Below, piece after piece: positions 17,332 through 26,268 of a DNA stretch of 64,000 bases; positions within the stretch are counted from its first letter, which is position 1, and each line of letters opens with the position of its first letter. Origin of the DNA: Bacteroidota bacterium. GTDB lineage: Bacteria > Bacteroidota > Bacteroidia > 2-12-FULL-35-15. Location: positions 1-64,000 of the forward strand of contig JAFLBF010000012.1 of assembly GCA_017303895.1 (NCBI GenBank). Direction: 5' to 3'. The position numbers and the translations under genes are program-made. The notes under the pieces were generated by a model that saw only the letters and a program-made list of their open reading frames with translations, was not told the origin of the DNA and made no database searches.

Positions 17332-18813
17332 ATGCATAAGATCAGCACTGCCCAAATTGACCTGAATACGATCCACACAATTTTATATTCCAATTCCAAA
17401 ATTGAATTATCAGAGGAAGCAAAGAATAATATCCTTGCTTGCCGTAATTACCTCGACCATAAAATGGCATCGCAAAAAGAACCGATCTACGGTATCAATA
17501 CCGGATTTGGTTCCTTATGTAATGTTTCTATCTCTGACAATGACCTGGAACAGTTGCAAAAAAATCTGGTGATGTCACATGCTTGTGGCACCGGAGATGA
17601 AGTTCCTCAAGAGATCGTTAAATTGATGCTACTGCTAAAAGTTCAAGCATTGTCCTATGGAAAATCAGCTGTTCAGTTGCAAACAGTAGAGCGACTAGCC
17701 TTTTTCTTTAACAACAACATTGTGCCGGTGGTATATCAACAAGGTTCATTAGGCGCTTCGGGCGACCTTTCGCCATTGGCACATATGTGCTTACCATTAT
17801 TGGGATTAGGAGAAGTATATTTTGAAGGCAAAAAGCAAAATAGTGAAGACGTGCTAAAGAAACTCGAATTAACTCCTATTCAATTAAAATCAAAAGAAGG
17901 ATTAGCATTATTAAACGGCACACAATTCATGATCGCTTATGGTGTGTGGTGTTTGCTACAAACAAAGAAGATCAGTGCTGCAGCTGACGTTATCGGAACG
18001 ATCTCACTGGAAGCTTTTGATGGTCGAATTGACCCATTCAAACCACACATTCACACGATCAGACCACATAAAGGCCAAATTAAAACGGCTGAAACGATCC
18101 GCAAATTATTAGAAGGAAGTGAGTTGATCCAAAGAAAAAAAGAACATGTTCAGGATCCCTATTCATTCCGCTGTATGCCACAAGTACATGGCGCTTCAAA
18201 AGATACTTTTGAATATGTGGAAAGCGTATTCCTGACTGAGATCAATTCAGTGACCGATAATCCAACTGTGTTTCCGCAAGAAGATGAGATCATTTCAGGA
18301 GGGAACTTTCATGGTCAACCATTAGCATTGGCATTGGATTTTTTAACGATCGCATTGGCTGAATTAGGAAATATTTCAGAAAGAAGAACCTATCAATTGA
18401 TCTCAGGCTTACGTGGATTACCACCTTTTTTAGTAGCTACACCCGGTCTCAACTCCGGATTCATGATCCCGCAATATACGGCAGCAAGTATTGTTAGTCA
18501 GAACAAACAATTATGTACTCCGGCATCGGCCGACTCGATCGTTAGCTCAAACGGTCAGGAAGACCACGTTTCGATGGGAGCCAATGCTGCCACCAAATGC
18601 TATAAAGTGGTTGAAAATGTACAACGAATATTGGCGATTGAACTATTCAATGCATCGCAAGCAATTGAATTTAGAAGACCCGCAAAATCGTCTCCTCAAT
18701 TGGAGAAACACATTGCTGATTTTAGAGCAAGTGTTCCATTTATCGAACAAGATAAGATCATGTTTACTGAGATCGAAAAAAGTGTACAATTCCTGAAGCA
18801 CCATATTTTTTAA
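17332..18813 (+). CDS. hutH: Histidine ammonia-lyase
   Basis: 493 residues, typical for the MIO-dependent aromatic ammonia-lyases. The self-cyclising triad A142-S143-G144 sits in GSLGASGDLSPLAHM; the catalytic Tyr is in YGINTGFG (Y53). The selectivity pair is S82-H83, as in histidine rather than tyrosine or phenylalanine lyases, so deamination of L-histidine to urocanate is the best call. Other hut genes (hutU, hutI, hutG) are not in the window. The gene lies 20 bases after an acyltransferase and 3 bases before a secreted protein gene, in a run of same-strand genes to ppa. Confidence 0.92.
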   Translation: MHKISTAQIDLNTIHTILYSNSKIELSEEAKNNILACRNYLDHKMASQKEPIYGINTGFGSLCNVSISDNDLEQLQKNLVMSHACGTGDEVPQEIVKLMLLLKVQALSYGKSAVQLQTVERLAFFFNNNIVPVVYQQGSLGASGDLSPLAHMCLPLLGLGEVYFEGKKQNSEDVLKKLELTPIQLKSKEGLALLNGTQFMIAYGVWCLLQTKKISAAADVIGTISLEAFDGRIDPFKPHIHTIRPHKGQIKTAETIRKLLEGSELIQRKKEHVQDPYSFRCMPQVHGASKDTFEYVESVFLTEINSVTDNPTVFPQEDEIISGGNFHGQPLALALDFLTIALAELGNISERRTYQLISGLRGLPPFLVATPGLNSGFMIPQYTAASIVSQNKQLCTPASADSIVSSNGQEDHVSMGANAATKCYKVVENVQRILAIELFNASQAIEFRRPAKSSPQLEKHIADFRASVPFIEQDKIMFTEIEKSVQFLKHHIF

Positions 18814-18816
18814 CAC

Positions 18817-19410
18817 ATGAAAAAAAGTCTTTTTTTTACTTTTTTCATTTTCAGCAACTACTTGTTCGCATGTATTTGCGAGCCACTTGCTCCTTTGTCG
18901 AAGGAATCATTCAAAGAGTATGATGTTATTTTTTACGGCAAAGTAGATTCTATTTCATATAGTAAATCAAAAGAAAATATTGTCCATTTTAGTGTGTTAG
19001 AACTCTACAAAGGAAATAGCGAAGAGCATGCTCAACTTATTTACGATGGATCGAGTTCTTGCATGATGAACTTTATAAATAATGAAGAGTGGATCATTTA
19101 TGCAACTTATTCCAATTTCGACAAATTAAATGTTCATCTGTGTAGTCATTCGAGAAAAAGATTCAGCGATACGACAAAAGATCCTTATACAGCAGCATCG
19201 GGCAGGTCTTTTGACGATGAATTAGGATTATTAAGAACGCAATTACAAGTGCAACAATTGATCAAAAGAAACGAATTGAGCAAAACTCAATCGGAGTTTA
19301 AACCACATAACGAACAGCCCAGCAATATCAATAAAGTTATATTACTAACCATTTCACTATTAGTAATGGTAGCCGTTTATTTTATTTCCAAATTTTTCAA
19401 GAAAAAATGA
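18817..19410 (+). CDS. Secreted CxC protein with C-terminal membrane anchor (NTR/TIMP-like N-terminus)
   Basis: 197 residues. A signal peptide ends right before CICEPL (C19, C21), so the mature chain would begin with or near a CxC motif, then EYDVIFYGKVDSIS and FSVLELYKG. This start resembles bacterial proteins with an NTR/TIMP-like OB fold, in which the N-terminal CxC forms disulfides with downstream cysteines (here around residues 72 and 110). A C-terminal hydrophobic helix (about 170-190) with KKK end anchors it, facing the periplasm. It overlaps ppa by 4 bases (ATGA). Function unknown. Confidence 0.72.
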   Translation: MKKSLFFTFFIFSNYLFACICEPLAPLSKESFKEYDVIFYGKVDSISYSKSKENIVHFSVLELYKGNSEEHAQLIYDGSSSCMMNFINNEEWIIYATYSNFDKLNVHLCSHSRKRFSDTTKDPYTAASGRSFDDELGLLRTQLQVQQLIKRNELSKTQSEFKPHNEQPSNINKVILLTISLLVMVAVYFISKFFKKK

Positions 19411-20027
19411 CAAAATCCTACAAAGCACATCCATGGCATGGAATATCGATCGGAATGCATGCTCCAGAAATTGTAACGGCATTCATCGAGATCGTACCAA
19501 CCGATACGGTTAAATATGAGATCGACAAAGAAAGCGGCTACTTAAAAATAGATCGTCCACAAAAATTTTCCAATGTAGTGCCTGCATTGTATGGATTTAT
19601 TCCACAAACCTATTGCGATAAAGAAGTAGCAGCATTTGCATCGGAACGTTCCGGACGTAAGGTAGAAAAAGGAGATTGGGATCCTTTAGATATTTGTGTG
19701 TTAAGCGAACGAAGTATTACACATGGAAATATTATTCTCCAAGCCATTCCAATTGGAGGAATAAGATTGATAGACAAAGGAGAAGCAGATGATAAGATAA
19801 TTGCAGTAATGCAAGGCGATGAAGTTTATAAAGAATGGAAAGACATCAATGACTGTCCAACTGCTATCATCAATCGATTAAAACACTATTTCCTGACCTA
19901 TAAAAATATTCCGGGCACCGGAACAGCCACCTGCGAGATAAGCGGAATATACGGACGGGATGAAGCGCTGGAAGTGATCAAAAGAAGCGTAATCGATTAT
20001 CAAAATAGTTACAAAAAAAGATCATAG
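19407..20027 (+). CDS. ppa: Inorganic pyrophosphatase (soluble, family I)
   Basis: 206 residues of the family I inorganic pyrophosphatase fold, which hydrolyses PPi to two phosphates. The magnesium-binding signature GDWDPLDICV is complete, preceded by VPALYGFIPQTYC and followed by IGGIRLIDKGEADDKIIAV and FLTYKN. ATG overlaps the preceding stop by four bases. Its 3' end overlaps that of the convergent peroxidase gene by 6 bases, with no terminator hairpin visible. Confidence 0.94.
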   Translation: MTKSYKAHPWHGISIGMHAPEIVTAFIEIVPTDTVKYEIDKESGYLKIDRPQKFSNVVPALYGFIPQTYCDKEVAAFASERSGRKVEKGDWDPLDICVLSERSITHGNIILQAIPIGGIRLIDKGEADDKIIAVMQGDEVYKEWKDINDCPTAIINRLKHYFLTYKNIPGTGTATCEISGIYGRDEALEVIKRSVIDYQNSYKKRS

Positions 20028-20591
20028 ACCGGAAACAATCTGATCATCTAAAGGCGAAACAGAGGAAGAGAATACCTTCACTAGTTCGCCTTTTTCATTA
20101 ACAAGGTATTTTGAGAAATTCCATTGTGGCTCATCGGTATTCCAGCCATTTTGAGATTTATCTGTAAGCCATTTAAAAACCACATTTTTATTATCCCCTA
20201 CTACATCCGACTTTTTAAATAGTTGAAATGTAACCCCAAAATTTTTCTCACAAAATGCAGCAATGTCTTTATCCGACCCAGGCTCCTGAGCACCAAAGTT
20301 ATTCGCAGGAAATCCGAGTACAACCAATTTATCGCCATATTGCTCATGCAACTTCTGTAATTCTTTGTACTGAGGAGTATAACCACATTCAGAAGCCGTA
20401 TTGACTATTAAAATTCGTTTCCCTTTGTATCTTGAAAAATTGATCTCGGATCCATCGATAGATGTCATAGAAAGATCATAAAAACTGGTAGTATTCATAG
20501 TTGTTGAAACATTAGCAGGTTTATTTTTTATTTCCTTACAGGAAAAAAGCATTAAAAACGGGTAAAATACAGTAAGTAGAATTTTTCGCAT
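20022..20591 (-). CDS. Glutathione peroxidase-family thiol peroxidase, lipoprotein
   Basis: 189 residues. The N-terminus ends in LMLFSC, a lipobox with C18, so the enzyme is probably a lipid-anchored periplasmic protein, unlike cytosolic GPx. The catalytic tetrad is C69 (TASECGYTP, cysteine not selenocysteine), Q102 (FGAQEPG), W157 and N158 (WNFSKYLV). C114 (AAFCEKNFG) is at the place of the resolving cysteine in thioredoxin-dependent members. It probably reduces hydroperoxides in the envelope using a thioredoxin-like donor. Confidence 0.92.
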   Translation of the reverse strand: MRKILLTVFYPFLMLFSCKEIKNKPANVSTTMNTTSFYDLSMTSIDGSEINFSRYKGKRILIVNTASECGYTPQYKELQKLHEQYGDKLVVLGFPANNFGAQEPGSDKDIAAFCEKNFGVTFQLFKKSDVVGDNKNVVFKWLTDKSQNGWNTDEPQWNFSKYLVNEKGELVKVFSSSVSPLDDQIVSGL

Positions 20592-20636
20592 AAGAATGTT
20601 TACTCTATAACAGCGGTGTTGATCAATTTGTTTAAA

Positions 20637-20888
20637 TCACTTACTCTGTTCTTGATCAGGCTTTCCTTGAGCCGCTTCTTCCTTCTCAAGAACTTCTATC
20701 AACACAACCGTCAAAAGCAATATCAGCAATATTATCAAAAATACTTTTTTGTTTTTATATAAAGGAGTTTTATACAAAGGTTTTGTAGCCTGCTGATAAT
20801 TGTAATACAATTTTTTAAAATCCTTATGCTTATCTATTTGCTCATCAGGCAAACCGGGCTTATCAATATTGAAGTGTAGTTTCGACAT
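20637..20888 (-). CDS. Small single-pass membrane protein next to sigma factor
   Basis: 83 residues with a hydrophilic N-terminal half (about 1-48), one transmembrane segment (VFLIILLILLLTVVLIEVL, about 49-67) and a short charged tail. Its ATG follows the sigma factor stop with no gap, so the two are translationally coupled. The topology, cytoplasmic N-domain plus one helix, is that of ECF anti-sigma factors, but it is far shorter and I see no ZAS (HxxxCxxC) motif. Role as a miniature anti-sigma is inference; otherwise unknown. Confidence 0.75.
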   Translation of the reverse strand: MSKLHFNIDKPGLPDEQIDKHKDFKKLYYNYQQATKPLYKTPLYKNKKVFLIILLILLLTVVLIEVLEKEEAAQGKPDQEQSK

Positions 20889-21455
20889 TTATAATGGGTT
20901 TCCTTTCATCATTTTTTTTAATTTATCTAAGATACGATAAACTTTTACTTTAGAATTATTTTCTGTTATTCCACAGATCACACCAATTTCCGCAAAAGAC
21001 CGCTTCTCAAAATAGCGCAACTCTAACAATTGTACATCTTCTTCATCCAGCTCTTGCATTTTTTGTAGTAAATATTGATAAGCACTCTCTTTTTCATTCG
21101 TCTCCAGATCGTTTACCAAAAAGTTCATTCCCTCTTTTTCAATATTGACATGACATACTTTATTGCTTTTTCTGAAATATAGATTGACCTCATTAAAGGC
21201 AATTCGATAAAGCCATGCCGAAAAAGGCACTCCTCTGAATTGAAACTTCTGAATATTGATCAATGCTTTTAAAAAAACCTGCGAAGTAATATCTGCAGTT
21301 AATTCTTCATCGTCCGTTCTTTTATAAATAAACACAAAAACAGAACGGTAATAGTGATTATAGAGAACATCAAAACGCGCAGGATCTTCTTGCGCAGCTT
21401 TAATCAGAAGCTGCTCTTCAATTAATTCCTTCTCATTTTTATGATACTTCTCCAA
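20889..21455 (-). CDS. ECF-type RNA polymerase sigma factor
   Basis: 188 residues with sigma-70 region 2 (YNHYYRSVFVFIYKRT, then ELTADITSQVFLKAL, PFSAWLYRIAFNEV) and region 4 (LRYFEKRSFAEIGVI with a helix-turn-helix and SKVKVYRILDKL). No ATG is available: an in-frame TGA lies ten codons upstream, and the first internal Met is near residue 109, beyond region 2. TTG at 21455 is therefore the likeliest start, which may keep expression low. It is coupled to the small membrane protein at 20637. Confidence 0.88.
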   Translation of the reverse strand: MEKYHKNEKELIEEQLLIKAAQEDPARFDVLYNHYYRSVFVFIYKRTDDEELTADITSQVFLKALINIQKFQFRGVPFSAWLYRIAFNEVNLYFRKSNKVCHVNIEKEGMNFLVNDLETNEKESAYQYLLQKMQELDEEDVQLLELRYFEKRSFAEIGVICGITENNSKVKVYRILDKLKKMMKGNPL

Positions 21456-21618
21456 ATTAGATCTTGTTTTATATGTAATAATTCAAATTCATTAAAAAAG
21501 ATACAGCGATACTTCTTTTTTCTCAAAAAAGCACTTTAAGGCATTAAAATACTGATAAAAATCATAGGGCTTCAAGCATTTTTTTGAATAAACAACTTAG
21601 CCTTTGGGAATTATTAAT

Positions 21619-21626
21619 TAAATTTG
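21619..21626 (+). promoter_or_regulatory. Bacteroidota -7 promoter element
   Basis: TAAATTTG fits TAnnTTTG and lies 55 bases before ATG 21682 in the 226-base divergent gap between the sigma factor and halogenase-like genes. Nothing else was recognised in this gap. Confidence 0.45.
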
Positions 21627-21681
21627 TGATGCCCATAAACTTTTTTTATTGATTGCTGTTTATGGAAAAAATATACCCCAC

Positions 21682-22929
21682 ATGAATACAGAAAATACTG
21701 ATGTACTGGTTATAGGAGCCGGTCCATCCGGAAGCATTGCTGCTTCCCTCATTAACAAACAAGGATTTAAAGTAAAAATTGTAGAAAAAGAAAAATTTCC
21801 ACGATTTGTGATCGGTGAAAGTCTTCTACCCCGTGTCATGGATCATTTAGATGAAGCCGGACTGTTAGAGGCAGTAAAAAAGGCCGGCTTTCAAGAAAAA
21901 TTCGGAGCTAAATTCGTTCGAGGCGAAGAGGTTTGCGATTTCAACTTTGGGAATCAATTCACTGACGGCTGGAAATGGACCTGGCAAGTACCACGTGGTC
22001 AGTTCGACCAATTAATTGCCAGCGAAGTAGAAAAAATGGGCGTACCGGTTGAATATCAAACGGCTGTTACCAATATTGAATTCAACGGCACCAATTCTAC
22101 AACCACTGTGGTTGATAAAGATGGTAACCAGAAACAGATAAAAGCAAGATACATTGTAGATGCAAGTGGCTATGGTCGTGTGATTCCAAGAATGTTCGGA
22201 TTAGACAAACCATCCAATTTTGAACCTCGAAAAACACATTTCACACATTTCAAAGATCTAAAACGCCCGGGCGGGATTGATGGTAACCGTATCACTGTTG
22301 TTATTCATCAGCAACGTACATGGATCTGGATCATTCCATTCTCTAATGGAGTAACCTCCGTAGGTTTTGTGGCTGACCCTGAATTTTTCCTTGACCATCC
22401 TGAAAATCCTACTGAAAGAATGAGATCGATCATTGCAACCGATCCTCATACAAAAGAACGTTTTGCTGATGCTGAAATGATGTTTGAACCTAGAACGATT
22501 GAAGGCTATGCGATCTCAACCAAACAATTGTTTGGCGATGGCTTTGTCCTTTGCGGAAATGCAACAGAATTCCTGGATCCGGTATTTTCTTCGGGGGTAA
22601 CATTCGCTATGGAATCTGGTGCTAAAGCTGCCAAATTAGTTTGCGAACAATTAAAAGGCAATTCAGTGGACTGGCAAAAAGAATATACCGACTATATGAT
22701 GCAAGGGATCAACACATTCAGAACCTATGTAGCAGGATGGTATAATGGAGATCTACACGAGATCTTCTTCTCAAAAAATCAGGATGAGGAGATCAAAAAG
22801 CAGATCTGTTCTGTATTAGCAGGCTATGTATGGGATTTAAATAATCCATTTGTAAAGAAACATGACAGAGCTGTAAAATCATTGGCAGACATCATCCGCA
22901 TGCGCAAAACGGCCGGAGCTATATCCTAA
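21682..22929 (+). CDS. Flavin-dependent halogenase-like FAD monooxygenase
   Basis: 415 residues from ATG 21682; a frame extension to TTG 21649 adds nothing plausible. The FAD motif GAGPSG is at 12-17 and FPRFVIGESLLP follows. Two motifs that mark flavin-dependent halogenases are present: WIWIIP (W214-P219, WxWxIP) and FLDPVFSSG (FxxPxxSxG). K73 in EKFGAKF sits where variant-B halogenases such as CmlS and PltA keep the catalytic lysine. These enzymes use FADH2, O2 and halide to make HOX; a reductase partner is not seen here. The same fold includes geranylgeranyl-reductase-like oxidoreductases, so true halogenation is unproven. Followed by a terminator. Confidence 0.75.
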   Translation: MNTENTDVLVIGAGPSGSIAASLINKQGFKVKIVEKEKFPRFVIGESLLPRVMDHLDEAGLLEAVKKAGFQEKFGAKFVRGEEVCDFNFGNQFTDGWKWTWQVPRGQFDQLIASEVEKMGVPVEYQTAVTNIEFNGTNSTTTVVDKDGNQKQIKARYIVDASGYGRVIPRMFGLDKPSNFEPRKTHFTHFKDLKRPGGIDGNRITVVIHQQRTWIWIIPFSNGVTSVGFVADPEFFLDHPENPTERMRSIIATDPHTKERFADAEMMFEPRTIEGYAISTKQLFGDGFVLCGNATEFLDPVFSSGVTFAMESGAKAAKLVCEQLKGNSVDWQKEYTDYMMQGINTFRTYVAGWYNGDLHEIFFSKNQDEEIKKQICSVLAGYVWDLNNPFVKKHDRAVKSLADIIRMRKTAGAIS

Positions 22930-22951
22930 CAATCTATTTACAAGAAAATTT

Positions 22952-22984
22952 AAAAGAGATGTTCCGTTGAACATCTCTTTTTGT
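22952..22984 (+). terminator. Rho-independent terminator
   Basis: Perfect 13-bp hairpin, 22952-22964 pairing with 22969-22981, four-base loop CGTT, with A's before and T's after. It closes the halogenase-like gene and separates it from the next oxidoreductase, so the two are not a simple operon. Confidence 0.9.
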
Positions 22985-23010
22985 TTTATATTAGCTCCAC
23001 AAAATCAAAC

Positions 23011-24543
23011 ATGAAGATCAATATTATAGGTGCAGGAGTATCAGGGTTAACAACAGGTTGTTATCTGCAAATGAATGGATTTGAGACCCAGATTTTCGAA
23101 AAGCACTCAATCCCCGGTGGACTTTGTACAAGTTGGAAAAAAGGAGAATACACCTTCGATGGCTGTGTTCATTGGATACTGGGAACAGACGAAGGCAGTT
23201 CCTTCTACAAAATGTGGAGTGAACTACTTGATATGAAGAACATTCCTTTTCACAATCATGAGATCCGCATGGATATTGAACTGAAAAAGAATGTCAATAA
23301 ATACGGAGAAAAAATATTTCATCTCTATACTAATGTTAACCGGCTGGAAGAATACATGCTTGATCTGGCTCCAGAAGATGAAATTCAGATCAAACGCCTA
23401 ACAAACTCTATCCGGGTAATGCAGCAGTTTGATCTACCCCCTGTAATGGACGACCTTCCATTTATTCAATCCACCATCCGGGGAATCAAAATGGCTCGAT
23501 ACCTAAAGTTCCTGTATGTACTTTTTCAATGGAGAAATGATACGAACCGGACCTTTGCGCAAAAATTAAAGAATCCATTTTTAAGAGAAAGCTTTGAGTT
23601 ACTTTACGATGATCAGGATGTCAACATGGTTGTAATGACCATGCCTTTAGCTTCGTTTGATAAAAAAAGTGCAGGTTATCCCATTGGTGGCTCTTTACAA
23701 TTCGCTAAATATTTGGAAGAAGCCTACATAAAACTGGGAGGTAAGATCCATTACAATACACCTGTAAAAAAAGTAATTGTAGAAAATGATACAGCCAAAG
23801 GTTTATTAGTACGAAACAATGTTAGTCACTATTCTGATGCTATTATTTCGGCTGCCGACTGGAACTGGACCATCTTTGAGGCATTAGAAGGAAAGTATAC
23901 CGACAAAAAAATATTTGAATTAAAAGAACTTAAAAAATTAAAAGTGTTCTATAGTGTGTTGCAGTTTTCTTTTGGCATCAACAAAGACCTGAGTGATCAG
24001 CCACACTTTTCCAGGTTTCCATTAGCAACACCTATCCTGTCACCGGATGGGACTCAGTATGAACGACTGGAAGTACACGTATATAATTATGACCCAACCT
24101 TAGCACCCAAAGGAAAAACATCCGTTGTTGTGAGCTTTTATACCGAAAAAGCGGACTACTGGATCGAGCTTCGCAAGAACGACCGACCAAAATACCGTGA
24201 AGCAAAAAAACAAATGCTCGAAACAATTACAGAGCTACTTGATAAACGATTAGGTGGGATAAAAGAATTTATCGAAGAAAGGGACTTTGCAACTCCTGCT
24301 ACCTATTTAAGATATACCAACAACTGGAAAGGCAGTACACAAGGCTGGTTGCCGGGAGAAAATCTAATTGCACTTTCCCCTGTAAAGTTTACCTTACCAA
24401 CATTAAAAAACTTCTACATGGGTAGTCACTGGAATCAACCGGGAGGCGGGCTGCCAATTGCAATCAGCACGGGAAGAGATCTCACCAAGAAAATTTGCAA
24501 AGAACAAAAGAAAAAGTTTATTTCTAAAAAAGTCAACCCTTAA
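23011..24543 (+). CDS. Phytoene desaturase/carotenoid isomerase-like FAD oxidoreductase
   Basis: 510 residues from ATG 23011. The N-terminal dinucleotide-binding motif GAGVSGLTTG (about 7-16) is followed by EKHSIPGGLCTSW and FDGCVHWILG, the pattern of the CrtI/CrtISO/retinol saturase amine-oxidase superfamily. The C-terminal FAD-contact motif GSHWNQPGGGLPIAISTGRD is intact. Members desaturate, isomerise or saturate polyenes; the substrate cannot be assigned and no other carotenoid gene is nearby. The last 11 bases overlap the convergent iron-sulfur protein gene. Confidence 0.85.
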   Translation: MKINIIGAGVSGLTTGCYLQMNGFETQIFEKHSIPGGLCTSWKKGEYTFDGCVHWILGTDEGSSFYKMWSELLDMKNIPFHNHEIRMDIELKKNVNKYGEKIFHLYTNVNRLEEYMLDLAPEDEIQIKRLTNSIRVMQQFDLPPVMDDLPFIQSTIRGIKMARYLKFLYVLFQWRNDTNRTFAQKLKNPFLRESFELLYDDQDVNMVVMTMPLASFDKKSAGYPIGGSLQFAKYLEEAYIKLGGKIHYNTPVKKVIVENDTAKGLLVRNNVSHYSDAIISAADWNWTIFEALEGKYTDKKIFELKELKKLKVFYSVLQFSFGINKDLSDQPHFSRFPLATPILSPDGTQYERLEVHVYNYDPTLAPKGKTSVVVSFYTEKADYWIELRKNDRPKYREAKKQMLETITELLDKRLGGIKEFIEERDFATPATYLRYTNNWKGSTQGWLPGENLIALSPVKFTLPTLKNFYMGSHWNQPGGGLPIAISTGRDLTKKICKEQKKKFISKKVNP

Positions 24544-24958
24544 AATTGATTTTTGTATGACTGCCATCGCAGTATGGCTTATTCCCTGACTGTCCACAAC
24601 GACAAAATGCCGTTACCTTATTTTTCACCACTTCCTCTCCGCCATCTTTCTTTACAGTGATATTGCCATAAACCAATAAGGGACCATTCTCCATTACCTC
24701 CACAATATTCTCAGTTTTCACCTGAATATTCTCCTCTTCCTTGTTATTATAATAACTTAAAGCTCCAGATGGGCATTTATCGATCTGCTCCATAATACGC
24801 TCCGTACTTGCCCCTTTGGGATCAACCCATGGTCGTTTAGCCGGTTTAAAAACTACTCCCAATTGTTTCCAACATAACTTTGAATGAATGCACATCTTCG
24901 GTTTCCAAACAATTGTAATATCATCATTTTTATATTTTATGACTGCTTCTTTTTCCAT
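24533..24958 (-). CDS. YjdI-type (4Fe-4S) domain fused to CDGSH iron-sulfur domain
   Basis: 141 residues from ATG 24958. Residues about 8-68 match the YjdI/Fer4_19 mono-cluster domain (cysteines 23, 29 and 62, KCPSGAL). Residues about 112-134 form a CDGSH motif: C119, C121, C130 and H134 in CRCGQSGNKPYCDGSH, the 3Cys-1His ligand set of a 2Fe-2S cluster. Two different clusters in one small protein suggest an electron-transfer or cluster-delivery role, which is inference. It follows a GNAT gene by 11 bases, the same pairing as yjdI-yjdJ in E. coli. Confidence 0.9.
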   Translation of the reverse strand: MEKEAVIKYKNDDITIVWKPKMCIHSKLCWKQLGVVFKPAKRPWVDPKGASTERIMEQIDKCPSGALSYYNNKEEENIQVKTENIVEVMENGPLLVYGNITVKKDGGEEVVKNKVTAFCRCGQSGNKPYCDGSHTKINFKG

Positions 24959-24969
24959 GATCAAATTAT

Positions 24970-25251
24970 TTAAAATAATACATCGGCATACTCATTCATT
25001 TTATCGAAAACTGCTCTTGCAAAAGGACACAAGGGCATAATTTTTATTTTGTTTTTTCTTGAAAAAGCTACTGCTTCTGCAAGCAATAATTTACCCAAGC
25101 CTTTTCCTTCAAATTTTCCTGAAACCTCTGTATGATCAATGATCATCTTATCATTCCCTGCCATTACATAAGTCATTTCTGCCACTCGTTCTCCATCCTC
25201 TTCTATAAAGAACACTCCTTTATTTTCAACGATCGTATGTTTTATTTCCAT
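24970..25251 (-). CDS. YjdJ-type GNAT N-acetyltransferase
   Basis: 93 residues, a short GNAT fold of the N-acetyltransferase (YjdJ/GTT1) family. The acetyl-CoA-binding stretch is [17 protein letters not shown] (Q/RxxGxG/A-like), followed by [12 protein letters not shown], which carries the CP signature common in this subfamily. The target is unknown. Its start overlaps the end of the threonine aldolase gene by 10 bases, and the YjdI-CDGSH gene follows, so it is inside a tight operon. Confidence 0.87.
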   Translation of the reverse strand: MEIKHTIVENKGVFFIEEDGERVAEMTYVMAGNDKMIIDHTEVSGKFEGKGLGKLLLAEAVAFSRKNKIKIMPLCPFARAVFDKMNEYADVLF

Positions 25252-26267
25252 GTCATATTTTTTAGCGTTTCTTCCACTTTCATTAGCATATCGTCTGTAA
25301 AATCGAGATGAGTCACAAAACGAATAGCCTGCTGACCAAAACCAGCAGCTTTTATTCCTTGTTCAGACAAACTAGTTAAAAAAGAGTCGGGAGAAACAGA
25401 ACTCTTCAAATTGAAAATAACAATGTTCGTATCAACAGGTAAAATAGAATCAACATAACTCAATTTTGAGAGAACTTCGGATAAATGCTTCGCTCTGTGA
25501 TGGTCTTCATTTAAACGATCGACATGATGATCCAGGGCATATATACCGGCTGCGGCTAAATATCCGGCCTGACGCATTCCTCCTCCAAATACTTTTCTAA
25601 CTCTTCGTGCTTTTGTAATAAATTCACGATCACCAACTAAAAGAGAACCAACAGGTGCTCCCAAACCTTTTGACAGACAAATGGAAACGCTATCGAATAA
25701 AGGCCCAATATCCGCTGGAGTATAATCATTCTCTACAATTGCATTAAAGATCCTTGCACCATCTAAATGAAAATTCAATTTATAAGATTTGCATACTTCC
25801 GATAATTCTTTCATCTGTTGCAAAGAATAATAACTTCCACCGGCTCTGTTTCCTGTATTTTCTATGCAAACTAAACTTGTATTTGTTAACCAATCATACG
25901 AAGGGTTAATATTTTGCTTTACCTGTTCAACACTTATTCTACCTCTATCACCTTGCAGCAACTTCGCCTGAACGCCCGAATTGGAAGCCATTCCTCCTCC
26001 TTCATAATTGTAGATATGAGCTGTAACATCACATAATACTTCATCACCGGGTTGTGTATGAACTTTTATCGCGATCTGATTGGTCATTGTACCAGAAGGA
26101 CAAAACAAAGCCGCTTCTTTGCCAAACATAGCAGCAACTTTTTTTTCCAGAGCATTTACTGTCGGCTCTTCGCCAAATACATCATCTCCAACTTCGGCTT
26201 GCATCATAGCATCCAACATTTCCTTTGTCGGTTTTGTCACCGTATCACTTCGTAAATCAATTATCAT
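25242..26267 (-). CDS. ltaE: Low-specificity L-threonine aldolase
   Basis: 341 residues from ATG 26267. A fold-type I PLP enzyme that cleaves L-threonine or allo-threonine to glycine and acetaldehyde. Family motifs are [11 protein letters not shown] at the N-terminus, [32 protein letters not shown] (D169) and the PLP lysine in [14 protein letters not shown] (K200). The start is one base after the O-methyltransferase stop and the end overlaps the GNAT gene. A TTG six codons upstream is inside the upstream gene and is not needed. Confidence 0.92.
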   Translation of the reverse strand: MIIDLRSDTVTKPTKEMLDAMMQAEVGDDVFGEEPTVNALEKKVAAMFGKEAALFCPSGTMTNQIAIKVHTQPGDEVLCDVTAHIYNYEGGGMASNSGVQAKLLQGDRGRISVEQVKQNINPSYDWLTNTSLVCIENTGNRAGGSYYSLQQMKELSEVCKSYKLNFHLDGARIFNAIVENDYTPADIGPLFDSVSICLSKGLGAPVGSLLVGDREFITKARRVRKVFGGGMRQAGYLAAAGIYALDHHVDRLNEDHHRAKHLSEVLSKLSYVDSILPVDTNIVIFNLKSSVSPDSFLTSLSEQGIKAAGFGQQAIRFVTHLDFTDDMLMKVEETLKNMTWK

Positions 26268-26268
26268 A

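Noticed and set aside
18491-18796. 101-codon open frame inside hutH
   Set aside because: Shadow frame of a well-supported gene; basic composition and no motif.
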